Origin: Spartobacteria bacterium LR76
GTDB lineage: Bacteria > Verrucomicrobiota > Verrucomicrobiia > Chthoniobacterales > Terrimicrobiaceae
Assembly: GCA_003054655.1 (NCBI GenBank)
Contig: QAYZ01000014.1
Location: forward strand, 1 to 64,000
Length of the DNA: 64,000 nt
Direction of reading: 5' to 3'
The notes beneath the pieces were generated by a model that saw nothing but the letters and a program-made list of their open reading frames with translations, had not been told where the DNA came from and did no database searches. Positions within the stretch are counted from its first letter, which is position 1. Each line of letters starts with the position of its first letter. A program made the position numbers and the translations under genes. Positions 57,001 to 63,964 of the stretch are shown piece after piece.

Positions 57001-59684
57001 TCGGCGCGCTGGGCGGTGGAAATATCGACCTCTCTGCCAGCCGGGACCTTGTGAATGCCGATGCCGTCATCCCCACCAATGCGCGCATGGCGGGCCGCGA
57101 TCCATCCACCGGCCTCAATATCGCCCCCGATGCCAGCAAGCTGCTCGAGCACGGCGGCGGCGATCTCAGTGTCTACGCTGGCCGCAACATCGACGGCGGC
57201 TCTTTCCTCGTGGAGCGAGGCACGGGAACCTTGTTCGCCGATGGCGACATCACCACAAACTCCGCCCGCTCGATCTCCCGCGGTATTCTCGCCGGGTCCA
57301 CCGCTGAGATCCTCGACCCTCTTACCTGGATGCCTGTCATGCTCTACGGAGGCAAGACCTCCTTCGATGTGACCGCCCGCGGCAACGTCCTCATCGGCCC
57401 CGCGATCAACACCTTCTTCCTCCCGCAGGGATTGAACAACAAATACTGGTACAAGACCCAGTTCAACACGCTCTCCGACGAGGCCTCGCTTTCCGTCACC
57501 TCCTACGGCGGGGATGTTACCCATCGCTTCAGCGTGACCATGCCGGGCGAGCAGCAGGCCATACCGATCCTCTCCGCCTACATGCGGCAGTTTACCATTA
57601 ATGCCGCCTACGCTGCCTACTATCAGCCGTGGATTCGCATGAGCGAGAACCGCCTGTCTTCCTTCCAGACGATCCTGAGTGTCGGCTTCCCGACCCTGCG
57701 CAGCACCGCCTTTATCGGGGACATCAATCTCGTTGGCACCTACAATCTCGCTCCTTCCAGCGTCGGCACGCTCGATCTCCTGGCCGGTGGCAGTATCGTC
57801 GGGCTCCAGCCCTCAGGAAAGACAACCGTCGTCGTCAATGGCGTCAATACCGAGGTTACCGCCTGGACCAGCGCCTCCATCAATGTTTCCGATGCCGACC
57901 CGGACTCTCTGCCCACGATCACGTCTCCGCTCGCCTACCAGGCTCTCGTCGGGCGCGCTCTCCTCAATATCCGCGACTCCCAGGTGGACCCGCTCGGCAC
58001 TGTCTCCCCGGCATTCCGTGAGACAGGCTCCTATTCCGGCGTGAATGCCTCCGTCTCGGTCAAGTCCGCCTTGCACGCCTCCTATCTCCTGCACAGTAAC
58101 GACTCCAACCCGGTTCGCGTCTATGCCACCGGCGGCGACATCACCGGGCTTACGCTGTACTCTCCGAAGTTCAGCCGCATCGTGGCCGATCAGGATATTT
58201 CCGACATTGCCTTCTATCTCCAGAACGTTTCCTCGGAGAATGTCAGCATCGTTTCCGCCGGCAGAGACCTCATCCCGTATAACGAAAATACCGCGATCCG
58301 CTCGATCGCCCGCAATATCGCTCTCTTCAATTACATCGTGGATCCCGCGAGGTCCACGGTCCTTACCGACGCAAATGGTATTGCCATCTCCACCACGACG
58401 CTGCCCGGAGATATTCAGATCGGCGGTCCCGGCTCGCTGGAGATCCTCGCCGGACGAAACTTCGATCTCGGCACCGGCGCAAACTTCACGGATGGCACCG
58501 GCGTCGGCGTCTCCAGCATCGGGCGGTACCGCAACCCGTTCCTGCCCTTTGAGGGGGCCGATCTCTTTGTCATGTCCGGCATTCATTCATCGGACGGAGG
58601 TGCCGCCGTGGGCCTGATGCAGAGCGATCTCGCCATCGAGAGCTTTCTCTCCGCCTATGCCTCCGGCCTGCTCCTCGACGACGGCTATGCCGGCGACGAT
58701 GCCGAGGAGTGGCGGGCCATGGCGGCGATTCGCCTTCTCTTTAGCATTGCTCGCGATGACAGCGGCGGGGCTGAGGCTGATGCCGCGCTCGCCACGCTCA
58801 TGCCGGTCTCCGCTTCATCCTCCTCACGCTCCGCCCGGGAGTATGGCTGGGGACCGTGGCAAAGCCTGGGCGACGCCTTCCCCGACGGCCAGATCTCGAC
58901 ACGAGTCCGGGATATCCGGACCACCAGCGGAGGATCGATTACCATGCTGGCTCCGAGTTCCGGTATTTCCATGGCCCCGGAGATTTATGGAAACCCGCTT
59001 ACTCCTCCCGGCATCGTCACCGAGTACGGAGGCGAGGTTTCGATCTTTATCAACAATGATCTCAATATCGGGCAGGCGCGAATCTTCACTCTTCGCGGCG
59101 GCGATATGACCATCTGGTCCGCCAATGGCAGCATCGCTGCCGGATCGGCTGCCAAGACCGTCGTCAGCGCTCCGCCTACCCGCGTAAGTATCGACTCAAC
59201 CAGCGCGGAAGTGCAGACCGATCTCGGCGGCCTCGCCACTGGCGGCGGTATCGGCGTGCTCGCATCGGTCAAGGATGTCGAGCCTGGCAACGTCTATCTC
59301 ATCGCTCCGCGCGGCGCGGTGGATGCCGGCGATGCGGGTATTCGCGCCACGGGCGACATCAGCGTGGCCGCGCAGACCGTGCTCAATGCCGACAACATTT
59401 CCGCTGCCGGTACGTCGACGGGTGTTCCGGCCACCGCTGCGCCTGCTGCTCCCAATATTGCCGGTCTCACCTCCGGGGCCAGTGCCTCTGCGGCCACCGC
59501 CGCTGCTGCCGCCGACACCGCAAGCAGGTCGCAGCAGAACGCGCCGCCGGAGGAAACCCCGTCGCTTATCACGGTTGACGTTCTTGGCTATGGCGGAGGG
59601 GAGGAGGATTCCGTGCCCGCTCCCGCCTCCCGCCGGGACGGCTCCGAGGATGACGAGAGGCGCCAGGATCAGGCCGCCCTCTAG
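48057..59684 (+). CDS. Giant TpsA exoprotein, filamentous-haemagglutinin family with DUF3739-type end
   Basis: The 3875-residue secreted protein starts at GTG 48057 with an extended signal peptide (hydrophobic residues 17-34). The TPS export domain spans about residues 120-330 and has IRQNEAQAILHWETFNVG, QVYIINQNGIIFGG and TRALVASSLPI. A very long beta-helical body of Gly/Ser/Asp repeats follows. Near residues 1717-1766 a segment (TEWSAGSSYESGALVSYGGK, ending GRYW) looks like a CBM5/12 chitin-binding module. The last 1000 residues resemble the DUF3739 domain (QRDIGRFTLYNGEI, GGGNIDLSASRDLVNADAV). The tail is acidic and hydrophilic, with no anchor. The upstream TpsB should export it; an adhesin or biofilm role is inferred. 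Confidence 0.93.
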   Translation: MKLLRTTIVRRLSRPTGLLIAALCLLALVRLGYAGDILRGGAANIPGKRSGSSATSSASNEAAANVNAAAKDRLARTTAAVNAVKNMQQKAAAAASVPDGLGTGGLKVLEGAGARWTGASLPTQSGTTVNIRQNEAQAILHWETFNVGRQTNLNFDQSKGGSDVGKWVAFNKVFDPSGKPSQILGQINAQGQVYIINQNGIIFGGGSQVNTRALVASSLPINDNLIEQGLLNLSATSPEFLFSAITQGTFVPPTALTTDGRPGAVQVEKGAVIEATVSGDGNGGRVALVGPTVRNSGRITTPAGQTILAAGLQVGFDAHDSADPSLRGLDTYIGAVGSYAGEVVNDGVIEAAAGSITMAGKTLRQNGVIDSVTTVTLNGRIDLQASYNAVPNYSYDPASPSGTTTFLHQDSGSVLFGDGSVTRVLPDLESALTTVGTELPLSSQINVRGRDVYFGADAMMQASSGEVTIQAGTWAPVTVTTSGTEQQITRSGKEFLYNAGNVYLESGAFIDVAGITDVAVPLENSIVTVQLRGNELAVSPLQRDSAVRGTSLVIDLRKIGTYNGRSWIGTPLGDTSAFADVIQRTAGQLSVAGGTIDIEAGGAVIAKRGSILDVSGGYSVMQGGTVKTSRLLVDGNLVSIEDATPDRVYDGIYSGTSTRSHAKWGVSKTYALPLAPEGASMQSDYIEGAAGGTLRITAPTMALDGDLIGRTIDGTRQLRGSDSTSELAPGSSLRLAFEKDGSALFFGDYRRLSPTPPTVTFGQEGAEGGIAEFVEQAESLLAPQRQGSFSLAADFYTRSGFSSVDIENSAGDFELPSGVLIEMPAEGTLAVTSRNARVEGSIRSPGGTISITSYNLSKYAAALLRADNTSQTPDPAGGAGSVLVGSSSRLDVSGSIVDDRVELAGDVLHPIAIKGGSVSLIGYDVELRQGAVIDASGGVYASSGGGMTYGDGGSIKIEAGNDPGFASLLGGRLLLGADLRGYSGADGGSLSIKAPMIQIGGLGADPDTLLLQPSFFSQGGFSQFNLTGIGRPAATAAAASVVQSFDPAIYVAPGTTIAPYSESLTYDARINGATSDSLQRMVKPLGERTPVSIGLYSQTIRNELIDPVTSIAGQGLVVRRGDIVISQGVKIATEPGGSITLDGSTVAVFGSLIAPGGEITITGDDSFPLNSVDAQAALFARTTVYLDSSARLSAAGVVVPFSDPYGRRIGTLFDGGAISVSGNIVAESGAILDVSGASATLEYHPSRLGQDMTSLVSARSGVLAKPYGLQVVAVRVDSDGGSIELAGGQMLYSQAELYGAAGGPSAAGGTLAVSSGRFYINNTTDRTSSDINLIVTQSASGLGDAPRGVGLAVSDRSGSVLAGIGRFSVDAFDRGGFDSLDLGFNYVEASPFSYGGNVRFEGDVNITARGSLRVAAGGVIEATGSVSLAASYVAVGQEFRAPLNPSDIYVPFQRVNPADPTQVQNYGLAPTNGSGSLRISGDLIDIGTLSLQKIGNASLIAAGGDIRGNGTLNIAGSLSLTAAQVYPTTLADFKIFAYDSAAGPGSVTISASGRAQAPLSGAGNLAIYASQITQSGVLLAPFGTITLGWDGTDLDTSDADLDAPFDIISRGAQATPTSSSVVLASGSVTSVSGLDYWTGEQILVPIGRSSDGLSIIDARGINVTVSGLPEKQVLIAGQSVTTEAGSVVDLRGGGDLFAYRWVSGNGGTTDVLGVGTTEWSAGSSYESGALVSYGGKTWSARVAIDPEDFAQGAGPTPATGRYWLSLPESYAIVPGYTSGFAPYSAFNTGSNSGLLEGDAGFVDPGLATGSQITLRGVSGLPDGTYTLLPSRYALLPGAYLVTPTSDSLRLGYVNSEGATITSGFITSSFNTPEESPALQSVFEVVSADVLGNRAQYEVFDLSAFLTEAAVRLGVDEVQRRPADSGYLSLHGNTALSLSGSVLSRPTADGARGSRIDISSLSDITIGNIASSGIVLDPAVLNAFGAESLVIGGQRKFSDDGATLTVRTPNIIVNNAGAPLVGSDITLAALNQLSFLAGSSIIANGSRSEAADTYLLTGRGAAVRVSVDRSAQISRTAPTSSNLAHLVIQDGVSISGAAAILDSSYSFEIGQAASLNADTLTFGAGQISIVLAGNPVLAGSTVPQHLVLAGSLLQAVQQSDSLTLKTYQSSIDIYGDGVFGSSSSLSLETGSIRGFGQTGAGATLQTGILQLSNPADIAAAGSIIAPSGSLIVNADNVILAGGEIALSQFANVIINSRRGVLFSGDGDLAVEKDITINTPVLAASNGADQGISSGGLVQINDLGEAGNVSSGLGASLAIKGLAVSVNSDISLPSGLLELRATGGDVTIGGQLSVAGITQSFYDTQASSNGGTVRLISDTGDVVLAAGGHVSVDSQAEAGAIIVEAANGEFLSQGTISGRSGDGLQGGDFALDAWELPSFSALNTLLTSGGFDGTQQIRVRNGNVLVSGLVRANDFSLSADRGSITVAGTIDASGFTGGSIVLSAKGDLVLLAGSLLDASARYFDNAGKGGNIRLETQSVLDIRSGSDIDLSVDEYVAGGYQTPGSSAFYGQFQGTLHLRAPRIGNDVAINSIQGRIEGASSILVEAYRVYDRTGVGTLDNTLRDTMNADNASFMNAGYAAMEARLLSGNPNVGDVSPVLVIAPGVEIINTTGDLVLGTSTSSNTADWNLATFRYGPKGAPGVLTLRAAGDIVFNNALSDGFNAVSATAANGNSSLWLATLMAINSALPINTQSWSYRIASGADFTGADFRSLQSAEALIASGKGSVIVGEFYAAVPNTAANAVGQNGLTANSLAITGSGSRTRYEVVRTGTGSIDIAAGIDVQLRNQFATIYTAGVALPTPTQIFQPGDFVVPLNRPTGHPAQDPITQGAIQQAYAPVYAMAGGDLAISAQRDIGRFTLYNGEIIADSSRQLPTNWLYRRGYVDPTTGLFGVGGVTTSSPTTTFNDPSASTTWWIDYSNFFQGFGALGGGNIDLSASRDLVNADAVIPTNARMAGRDPSTGLNIAPDASKLLEHGGGDLSVYAGRNIDGGSFLVERGTGTLFADGDITTNSARSISRGILAGSTAEILDPLTWMPVMLYGGKTSFDVTARGNVLIGPAINTFFLPQGLNNKYWYKTQFNTLSDEASLSVTSYGGDVTHRFSVTMPGEQQAIPILSAYMRQFTINAAYAAYYQPWIRMSENRLSSFQTILSVGFPTLRSTAFIGDINLVGTYNLAPSSVGTLDLLAGGSIVGLQPSGKTTVVVNGVNTEVTAWTSASINVSDADPDSLPTITSPLAYQALVGRALLNIRDSQVDPLGTVSPAFRETGSYSGVNASVSVKSALHASYLLHSNDSNPVRVYATGGDITGLTLYSPKFSRIVADQDISDIAFYLQNVSSENVSIVSAGRDLIPYNENTAIRSIARNIALFNYIVDPARSTVLTDANGIAISTTTLPGDIQIGGPGSLEILAGRNFDLGTGANFTDGTGVGVSSIGRYRNPFLPFEGADLFVMSGIHSSDGGAAVGLMQSDLAIESFLSAYASGLLLDDGYAGDDAEEWRAMAAIRLLFSIARDDSGGAEADAALATLMPVSASSSSRSAREYGWGPWQSLGDAFPDGQISTRVRDIRTTSGGSITMLAPSSGISMAPEIYGNPLTPPGIVTEYGGEVSIFINNDLNIGQARIFTLRGGDMTIWSANGSIAAGSAAKTVVSAPPTRVSIDSTSAEVQTDLGGLATGGGIGVLASVKDVEPGNVYLIAPRGAVDAGDAGIRATGDISVAAQTVLNADNISAAGTSTGVPATAAPAAPNIAGLTSGASASAATAAAAADTASRSQQNAPPEETPSLITVDVLGYGGGEEDSVPAPASRRDGSEDDERRQDQAAL

Positions 59685-59691
59685 TTCCCTG

Positions 59692-61920
59692 ATGTCCTCG
59701 ATTCAACGCTTGCGATCTGCGAAAAAGCGGCAGTCGCCATCCCGAGATGCGTCCACATATTTCTGCTCTCTCTGGGAGCGACGGTTGGGCGCAGTCGTGC
59801 TGGTCTTTCTGCTCCTCGGATCGCTGCTGGTGATCTCGGCAGATTCCGTCATGCGCTGGGAGGGCGTGGAAAGACTCTCCCGGCAGTATTTCTCCGATGT
59901 GCCTCCGGGCAGCATGCCGGTTTCACCTGGCGCATTTGAGCGTCGGCTCGTTCTTCCCTTTTCCTCGATGGATGCGCGCTGGTGGGTGCTGCATACCGAG
60001 GAGGCGATTCGGGACGGGTCGCTTCGCGTCAGGTCCACCTCGCTGGACAATGCGCCCTTCGGTCGCGAGGTGCACTGGAGTTCATTGTTGGTCTGGGTGC
60101 TGGATACACTCGCTCACTTCCTGGGCTGGGAGAGCGGACGTCCCGCCGCCTCCTGTGTCGCCGATGCAGCTCTCTATGCCGGGCCGCTGCTGCTGGCGGC
60201 CGCAATCCTCTTGCTCGGCGGCCTCGCGGCGAAGCGGTTTGGGATTTCCGCCGCGGGCTGGTTCATTCTGGTCTGGATCACCTCCGTGCCCTTGTATCTG
60301 ACATTTCAGGCGGGAGAGGCGGATCATCATGGGATTGTGCTCACGTTTCTTGCCGGGCAGTCCCTGTGTCTGCTGGCGGGCGTGGCTCCCGATCGGTATT
60401 CCCGGCTCCTTCCTTTCGAGGTGGCGCGTCGCTGGTTTGGACTGGCGGGCATCCTCGGGGGACTGGCCCTTTGGGTGAGCGCGGCGACAGCCCTTCCCGC
60501 CATCCTCGGCTGCGGCCTCGGCGCCCTCGCCCGGGCCTTCCTGGTCAGGAGCGAGCAAAGGCAATACTCCAGTCTGTGGCTGGTGTGGAGCGGGTGCGGA
60601 GCGCTCACCGGATTTTTATTCTACCTCGTGGAGTATTTTCCGGATCACCTGGGCTGGCGTCTGGAGGTCAACCATCCGTTGTATTCGCTCGCCTGGCTCG
60701 GCGGGGGATATGTGCTGCAGTGTGCTTCCGCCGTCCTGCGGGGAGAAAGCGTGTTGCCTCGCGGCTGCCGCCTGATTCTGCTCTGCCTGGCGTTTTGCGC
60801 GGTCCTACTGCCCGTCCTTCTCATTTTACTCCGTCCTGGCGACACCTTCTGGGTCGCGGACAGGTTCCTTCTGGCTCTGCACCGCGAGTATATCCAGGAG
60901 ATCCGCTCGCTCTGGGTCACGGTGCGAAACTCGACCAGCTCTCTGGCCTTGCTGAACTACCTCGCCTGGCCTGTCTTTGCCGTCCTCTCCCTGGTCTGGC
61001 TATGGTGGCGGCGGGAGCTGTCGGGCATGGTCCGCGGGGCGCTCGTGCTCACGGTATTGCCTGCTCTTGTTCTGCAGGGACTGACCTTTATGCAGGTGCG
61101 CTGGGCCTCTGCCTCGCTGGGTTTGTGGGCGGTTGTCATCCTGGCCGTCGTGGTTGCATCGCGATGCCGCACGGGAGCCCCCGTCATCGTGCGCTGGGGG
61201 CTGCCGCTCGTCGCGGCCGTTTCGATCCTGCTCGCTCTCTTCCCGCAGCTTGCGCTCTCCGTCACCCGCTCGCAGATGGACTTCAAGGCAAAGTTCAACC
61301 CCGAGGACGGCTCCGGCCTCCTCGTCCGCGACATCGCGGTGAGGCTGGTCCAAAGCTCGCCCCACTCCCTCCCGGTCGTCCTCTCGGGACCGAATTCCTC
61401 CACCGATCTCTCCTATTCCGCCGGGATCAAGACCATCGGGACCCTGTATTGGGAGAATATGCCGGGCCTCAAGCGCGCCGCGCGGATTTTCTCGGCGACG
61501 GACGGGGAGGATGCCCGCAGGCTTCTCATCGAGTCTGGCGTTACGCACATCGTCCTTCCCGCATGGGACAACTTTGCCGAGGCCTACGCCCGGCTGCTGC
61601 GGGAGTCCGGGGATGCCGCCGGCGATGTGGATATCCCGTTCTTCCGAGCCATCGTGGAGGGCCGGGAGTGCCCCCAGTGGTTGCGTCCGCTTTGCTATCC
61701 CATCCCCACCGCATCCGGCGTCGATACCAAATCGGTCAAGATCTTTGCCGTCATGCCAGACCAGGGCCGGTTTGATTCCTTTTTCTATCGCGGGGTCTAC
61801 CATGCCGAGGCCGGGGAATACGCCAGGGCCGCCGCCATGTTCGATCTCGCCCTGGCCGAGAACCCCGCCCATGAAGAGGCGCGCCGCTTCCGCGACTGGG
61901 CCCGCTCTCAGGCACAGTAA
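59692..61920 (+). CDS. Membrane glycosyltransferase, STT3/PglB-like GT-C fold
   Basis: The 742-residue protein from ATG 59692 has a basic N-terminus, about 12 membrane segments and an extracytoplasmic C-terminal part. The first loop reads RSTSLDNAPFGREVHWSSLL, like the bacterial STT3-related pattern NPP.G..HW. A later loop has GEADHHGIVLTF, like the (D/E)xDHH motif of STT3. The end (YARAAAMFDLALAENPAHEE) is TPR-like. It starts 8 bp after the giant adhesin gene, so glycosylation of the adhesin or a polymer ligase role is inferred. A GT39-type transferase is the alternative. Confidence 0.65.
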   Translation: MSSIQRLRSAKKRQSPSRDASTYFCSLWERRLGAVVLVFLLLGSLLVISADSVMRWEGVERLSRQYFSDVPPGSMPVSPGAFERRLVLPFSSMDARWWVLHTEEAIRDGSLRVRSTSLDNAPFGREVHWSSLLVWVLDTLAHFLGWESGRPAASCVADAALYAGPLLLAAAILLLGGLAAKRFGISAAGWFILVWITSVPLYLTFQAGEADHHGIVLTFLAGQSLCLLAGVAPDRYSRLLPFEVARRWFGLAGILGGLALWVSAATALPAILGCGLGALARAFLVRSEQRQYSSLWLVWSGCGALTGFLFYLVEYFPDHLGWRLEVNHPLYSLAWLGGGYVLQCASAVLRGESVLPRGCRLILLCLAFCAVLLPVLLILLRPGDTFWVADRFLLALHREYIQEIRSLWVTVRNSTSSLALLNYLAWPVFAVLSLVWLWWRRELSGMVRGALVLTVLPALVLQGLTFMQVRWASASLGLWAVVILAVVVASRCRTGAPVIVRWGLPLVAAVSILLALFPQLALSVTRSQMDFKAKFNPEDGSGLLVRDIAVRLVQSSPHSLPVVLSGPNSSTDLSYSAGIKTIGTLYWENMPGLKRAARIFSATDGEDARRLLIESGVTHIVLPAWDNFAEAYARLLRESGDAAGDVDIPFFRAIVEGRECPQWLRPLCYPIPTASGVDTKSVKIFAVMPDQGRFDSFFYRGVYHAEAGEYARAAAMFDLALAENPAHEEARRFRDWARSQAQ

Positions 61921-61924
61921 GGGA

Positions 61925-61942
61925 TTGTGACAAAATCGTAAC
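61925..61942 (+). promoter_or_regulatory. Pho-box-like site upstream of the Sel1-repeat gene
   Basis: TTGTGAC-AAAA-TCGTAAC has the same 7-4-7 form as the site at 39123, which it matches at 15 of 18 positions. A TATCCT hexamer 12 bp downstream could be the -10. It lies 38 bp before ATG 61980. Confidence 0.6.
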
Positions 61943-61979
61943 AACACGCCCGCCTATCCTTCGTTTACTATCCGCTCCC

Positions 61980-62879
61980 ATGCGAACTCTCCTGTCTATT
62001 TCCTTAATGGTTGTCGCCGCCATTAGCATTGCCTGTGCGGCCCCGGACAATGCACCCCTGCTTCCCCCGGATATTGCCTCGCTGGAGGCCAAAGCCGCCT
62101 CCGGAGATGCCGATGCGGCGGTGCAGGTCGGAAAGATGTACCTCGAGGGCAAGGGCGCGCCCAAAGACCCGGCCAAGGCGCTCAGCTATCTTCAGCGGGC
62201 GGCCGACCAGGGCAATGCCGCCGCCCAGGCCGGTCTCGGCTATCTTTTCGCCAAGGGAATCGCGGTGGCGAAAAACGAGGAAATGGCCCGCGAATGGTTC
62301 CGCAAAAGCGCGGAGCAGGGGTACGCCAAGGGCGAACTCAATTACGGGCAGTTTCTTCGCACCGGACTCGGCGGCGAGAAGGATTCCGCAAAGGGGATCG
62401 AGTGGATCACCAAGGCGGCCGACGCGGGCGACAAGGATGCCGTCTTTACCCTCGCGGAGATCTATTTCCTCGGTGAAAATGATGCGCTGCCGGATTACAA
62501 AAAAGCCTTTTCCTACGCGATCGTGAGCGCAGAGGCCGGAAACGCGGGCGCGCAAAACATAGTCGGCGTCTGCTATCGGGACGGCCTCGGCGTCGAGCGC
62601 GACATGGCAAAGGCCGAGCAGTGGTTCCTCAAGGCGGCGGAACAGGGCGAGGCCAAGGCGCAGAGCAATCTCGGGCACCTGATCAGCATCAATTCCGCCG
62701 ATCCGGCCCGCCGGCTCCAGGCGACCAAGTGGCTCGTCAAGGCTGCAACCCAGGGCGAACCCATGGCCAAGCGAACGCTCGGCGAGGTGAATCCCCAGAT
62801 CGCCTCCGCCCTGCTTATCAAGGAGAAAGCGAAGCAGAATCGTAATGCCGCCTCCGCCGATGGTAGTGGCTCACACTAA
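61980..62879 (+). CDS. Exported Sel1-repeat protein
   Basis: The 299-residue protein has a signal peptide (cleavage near ACA-APD). About six Sel1-like repeats follow: VQVGKMYLEGKGAPKDPAKA, AGLGYLFAKGIAVAKNEEMA, LNYGQFLRTGLGGEKDSAKG, and so on, each about 36 residues. SLR proteins are scaffolds for protein contacts in the envelope or signalling. It follows a Pho-like box and may belong to the same regulon as the secretion systems. A specific partner is unknown. Confidence 0.9.
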   Translation: MRTLLSISLMVVAAISIACAAPDNAPLLPPDIASLEAKAASGDADAAVQVGKMYLEGKGAPKDPAKALSYLQRAADQGNAAAQAGLGYLFAKGIAVAKNEEMAREWFRKSAEQGYAKGELNYGQFLRTGLGGEKDSAKGIEWITKAADAGDKDAVFTLAEIYFLGENDALPDYKKAFSYAIVSAEAGNAGAQNIVGVCYRDGLGVERDMAKAEQWFLKAAEQGEAKAQSNLGHLISINSADPARRLQATKWLVKAATQGEPMAKRTLGEVNPQIASALLIKEKAKQNRNAASADGSGSH

Positions 62880-63051
62880 TGGAGTTAGGAATGTGTCGAT
62901 ATTGTTGCATTTGATCCGTTGTCACTCCCCTGCCTAACGACTTTTATCCCTCCCGGAAACGCCATCTCTTTCCTGGATTCTTGCGCTGCCTTAACCGGTC
63001 CTGTGCGGCTCCTCGGAGAGGAAGGTGCGACACCCTAAAAACAAAAAAATA

Positions 63052-63930
63052 ATGAAAATTCTCTCAATCAAGGCGGCTCTCGTTGCTTTGGCGATCGGCG
63101 GAACGATTGCCACGGCGAGTGCGGAAAACGCTAACTACGCTCCGGGCGACCTGGTGATGTACTTCCAGAATCCCGGCGGCGCTGTGGGCTCCGATCAAAC
63201 GGTCATGGTCAGTCTGGGCAATGCCTCCACCGTCTTCCGTGACGGAGGAGACTTCCTCAATATCGCCAACATCGGCACTCTCCTGAGTGATACGTTCGGG
63301 GCGAACTGGTACGAACTCGATACGCTGTACTTTGGCGTCGCCGCCAACATCGGCACCTCGACGTTTGGAAACACGCTGACCAATGGTGATCCGCTGCGTA
63401 CGGTCTATCTGGGCCGTTCCCGCAATGACGTTGGTACGGTTGGGCAGGCCTCCTCGACGGCCTATGCGACCACGGATTACACGAATCTGGCTGGTAACAT
63501 CAATACGCAGAACAACGCGCTGGAGACAAAGGCGACGACTCAGGCTGCAGCGCTTAATACCACTGATTCGTCGGTCGATGAGCAGAACCCCTTCGTTGTT
63601 CCTGGCCAGCAGGATGAGGCCTTCGGAGCGATTCCGGGTGGCGTTCAGCAGGGCTTTGACACCGGCTCGTTCGGAACCTACGGCTCGGCCGGATCGGTTG
63701 AGGGCGCGCTGGATCTCTATCGCATCCAGGCGAAGAACACCATTTCCGGGCAGTACGGATATGGTTCTCCGAATGGCGTCGGCGAGTACCAGGGTACTCT
63801 GACCATCGACAACGCAGGCAACATCTCCTACATCACTGCTGTTCCCGAGCCGTCCACCTGGGCTCTCCTCGGCATCGGTGCTTTCGTTGTGATCTACATG
63901 GCCCGCCGCCGCTCCGTGGCCAAGGCCTGA
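63052..63930 (+). CDS. PEP-CTERM protein
   Basis: The 292-residue exported protein from ATG 63052 has a signal peptide (MKILSIKAALVALAIGGTIATASA), then YAPGDLVMYFQNPGGAVGSDQTVMVSLGNASTVFRD, a pattern I associate with PEP-CTERM proteins of Verrucomicrobiota. The C-terminus is VPEPSTWALLGIGAFVVIYMARRRS, a textbook PEP-CTERM sorting signal. Codon use is more balanced than in the operon genes (for example GTT, GAT), which may indicate high expression or different origin. The role of the mature protein is unknown. Confidence 0.92.
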   Translation: MKILSIKAALVALAIGGTIATASAENANYAPGDLVMYFQNPGGAVGSDQTVMVSLGNASTVFRDGGDFLNIANIGTLLSDTFGANWYELDTLYFGVAANIGTSTFGNTLTNGDPLRTVYLGRSRNDVGTVGQASSTAYATTDYTNLAGNINTQNNALETKATTQAAALNTTDSSVDEQNPFVVPGQQDEAFGAIPGGVQQGFDTGSFGTYGSAGSVEGALDLYRIQAKNTISGQYGYGSPNGVGEYQGTLTIDNAGNISYITAVPEPSTWALLGIGAFVVIYMARRRSVAKA

Positions 63931-63964
63931 TCCTTCTCCCAACATCATCTCATTCGCACTATCC

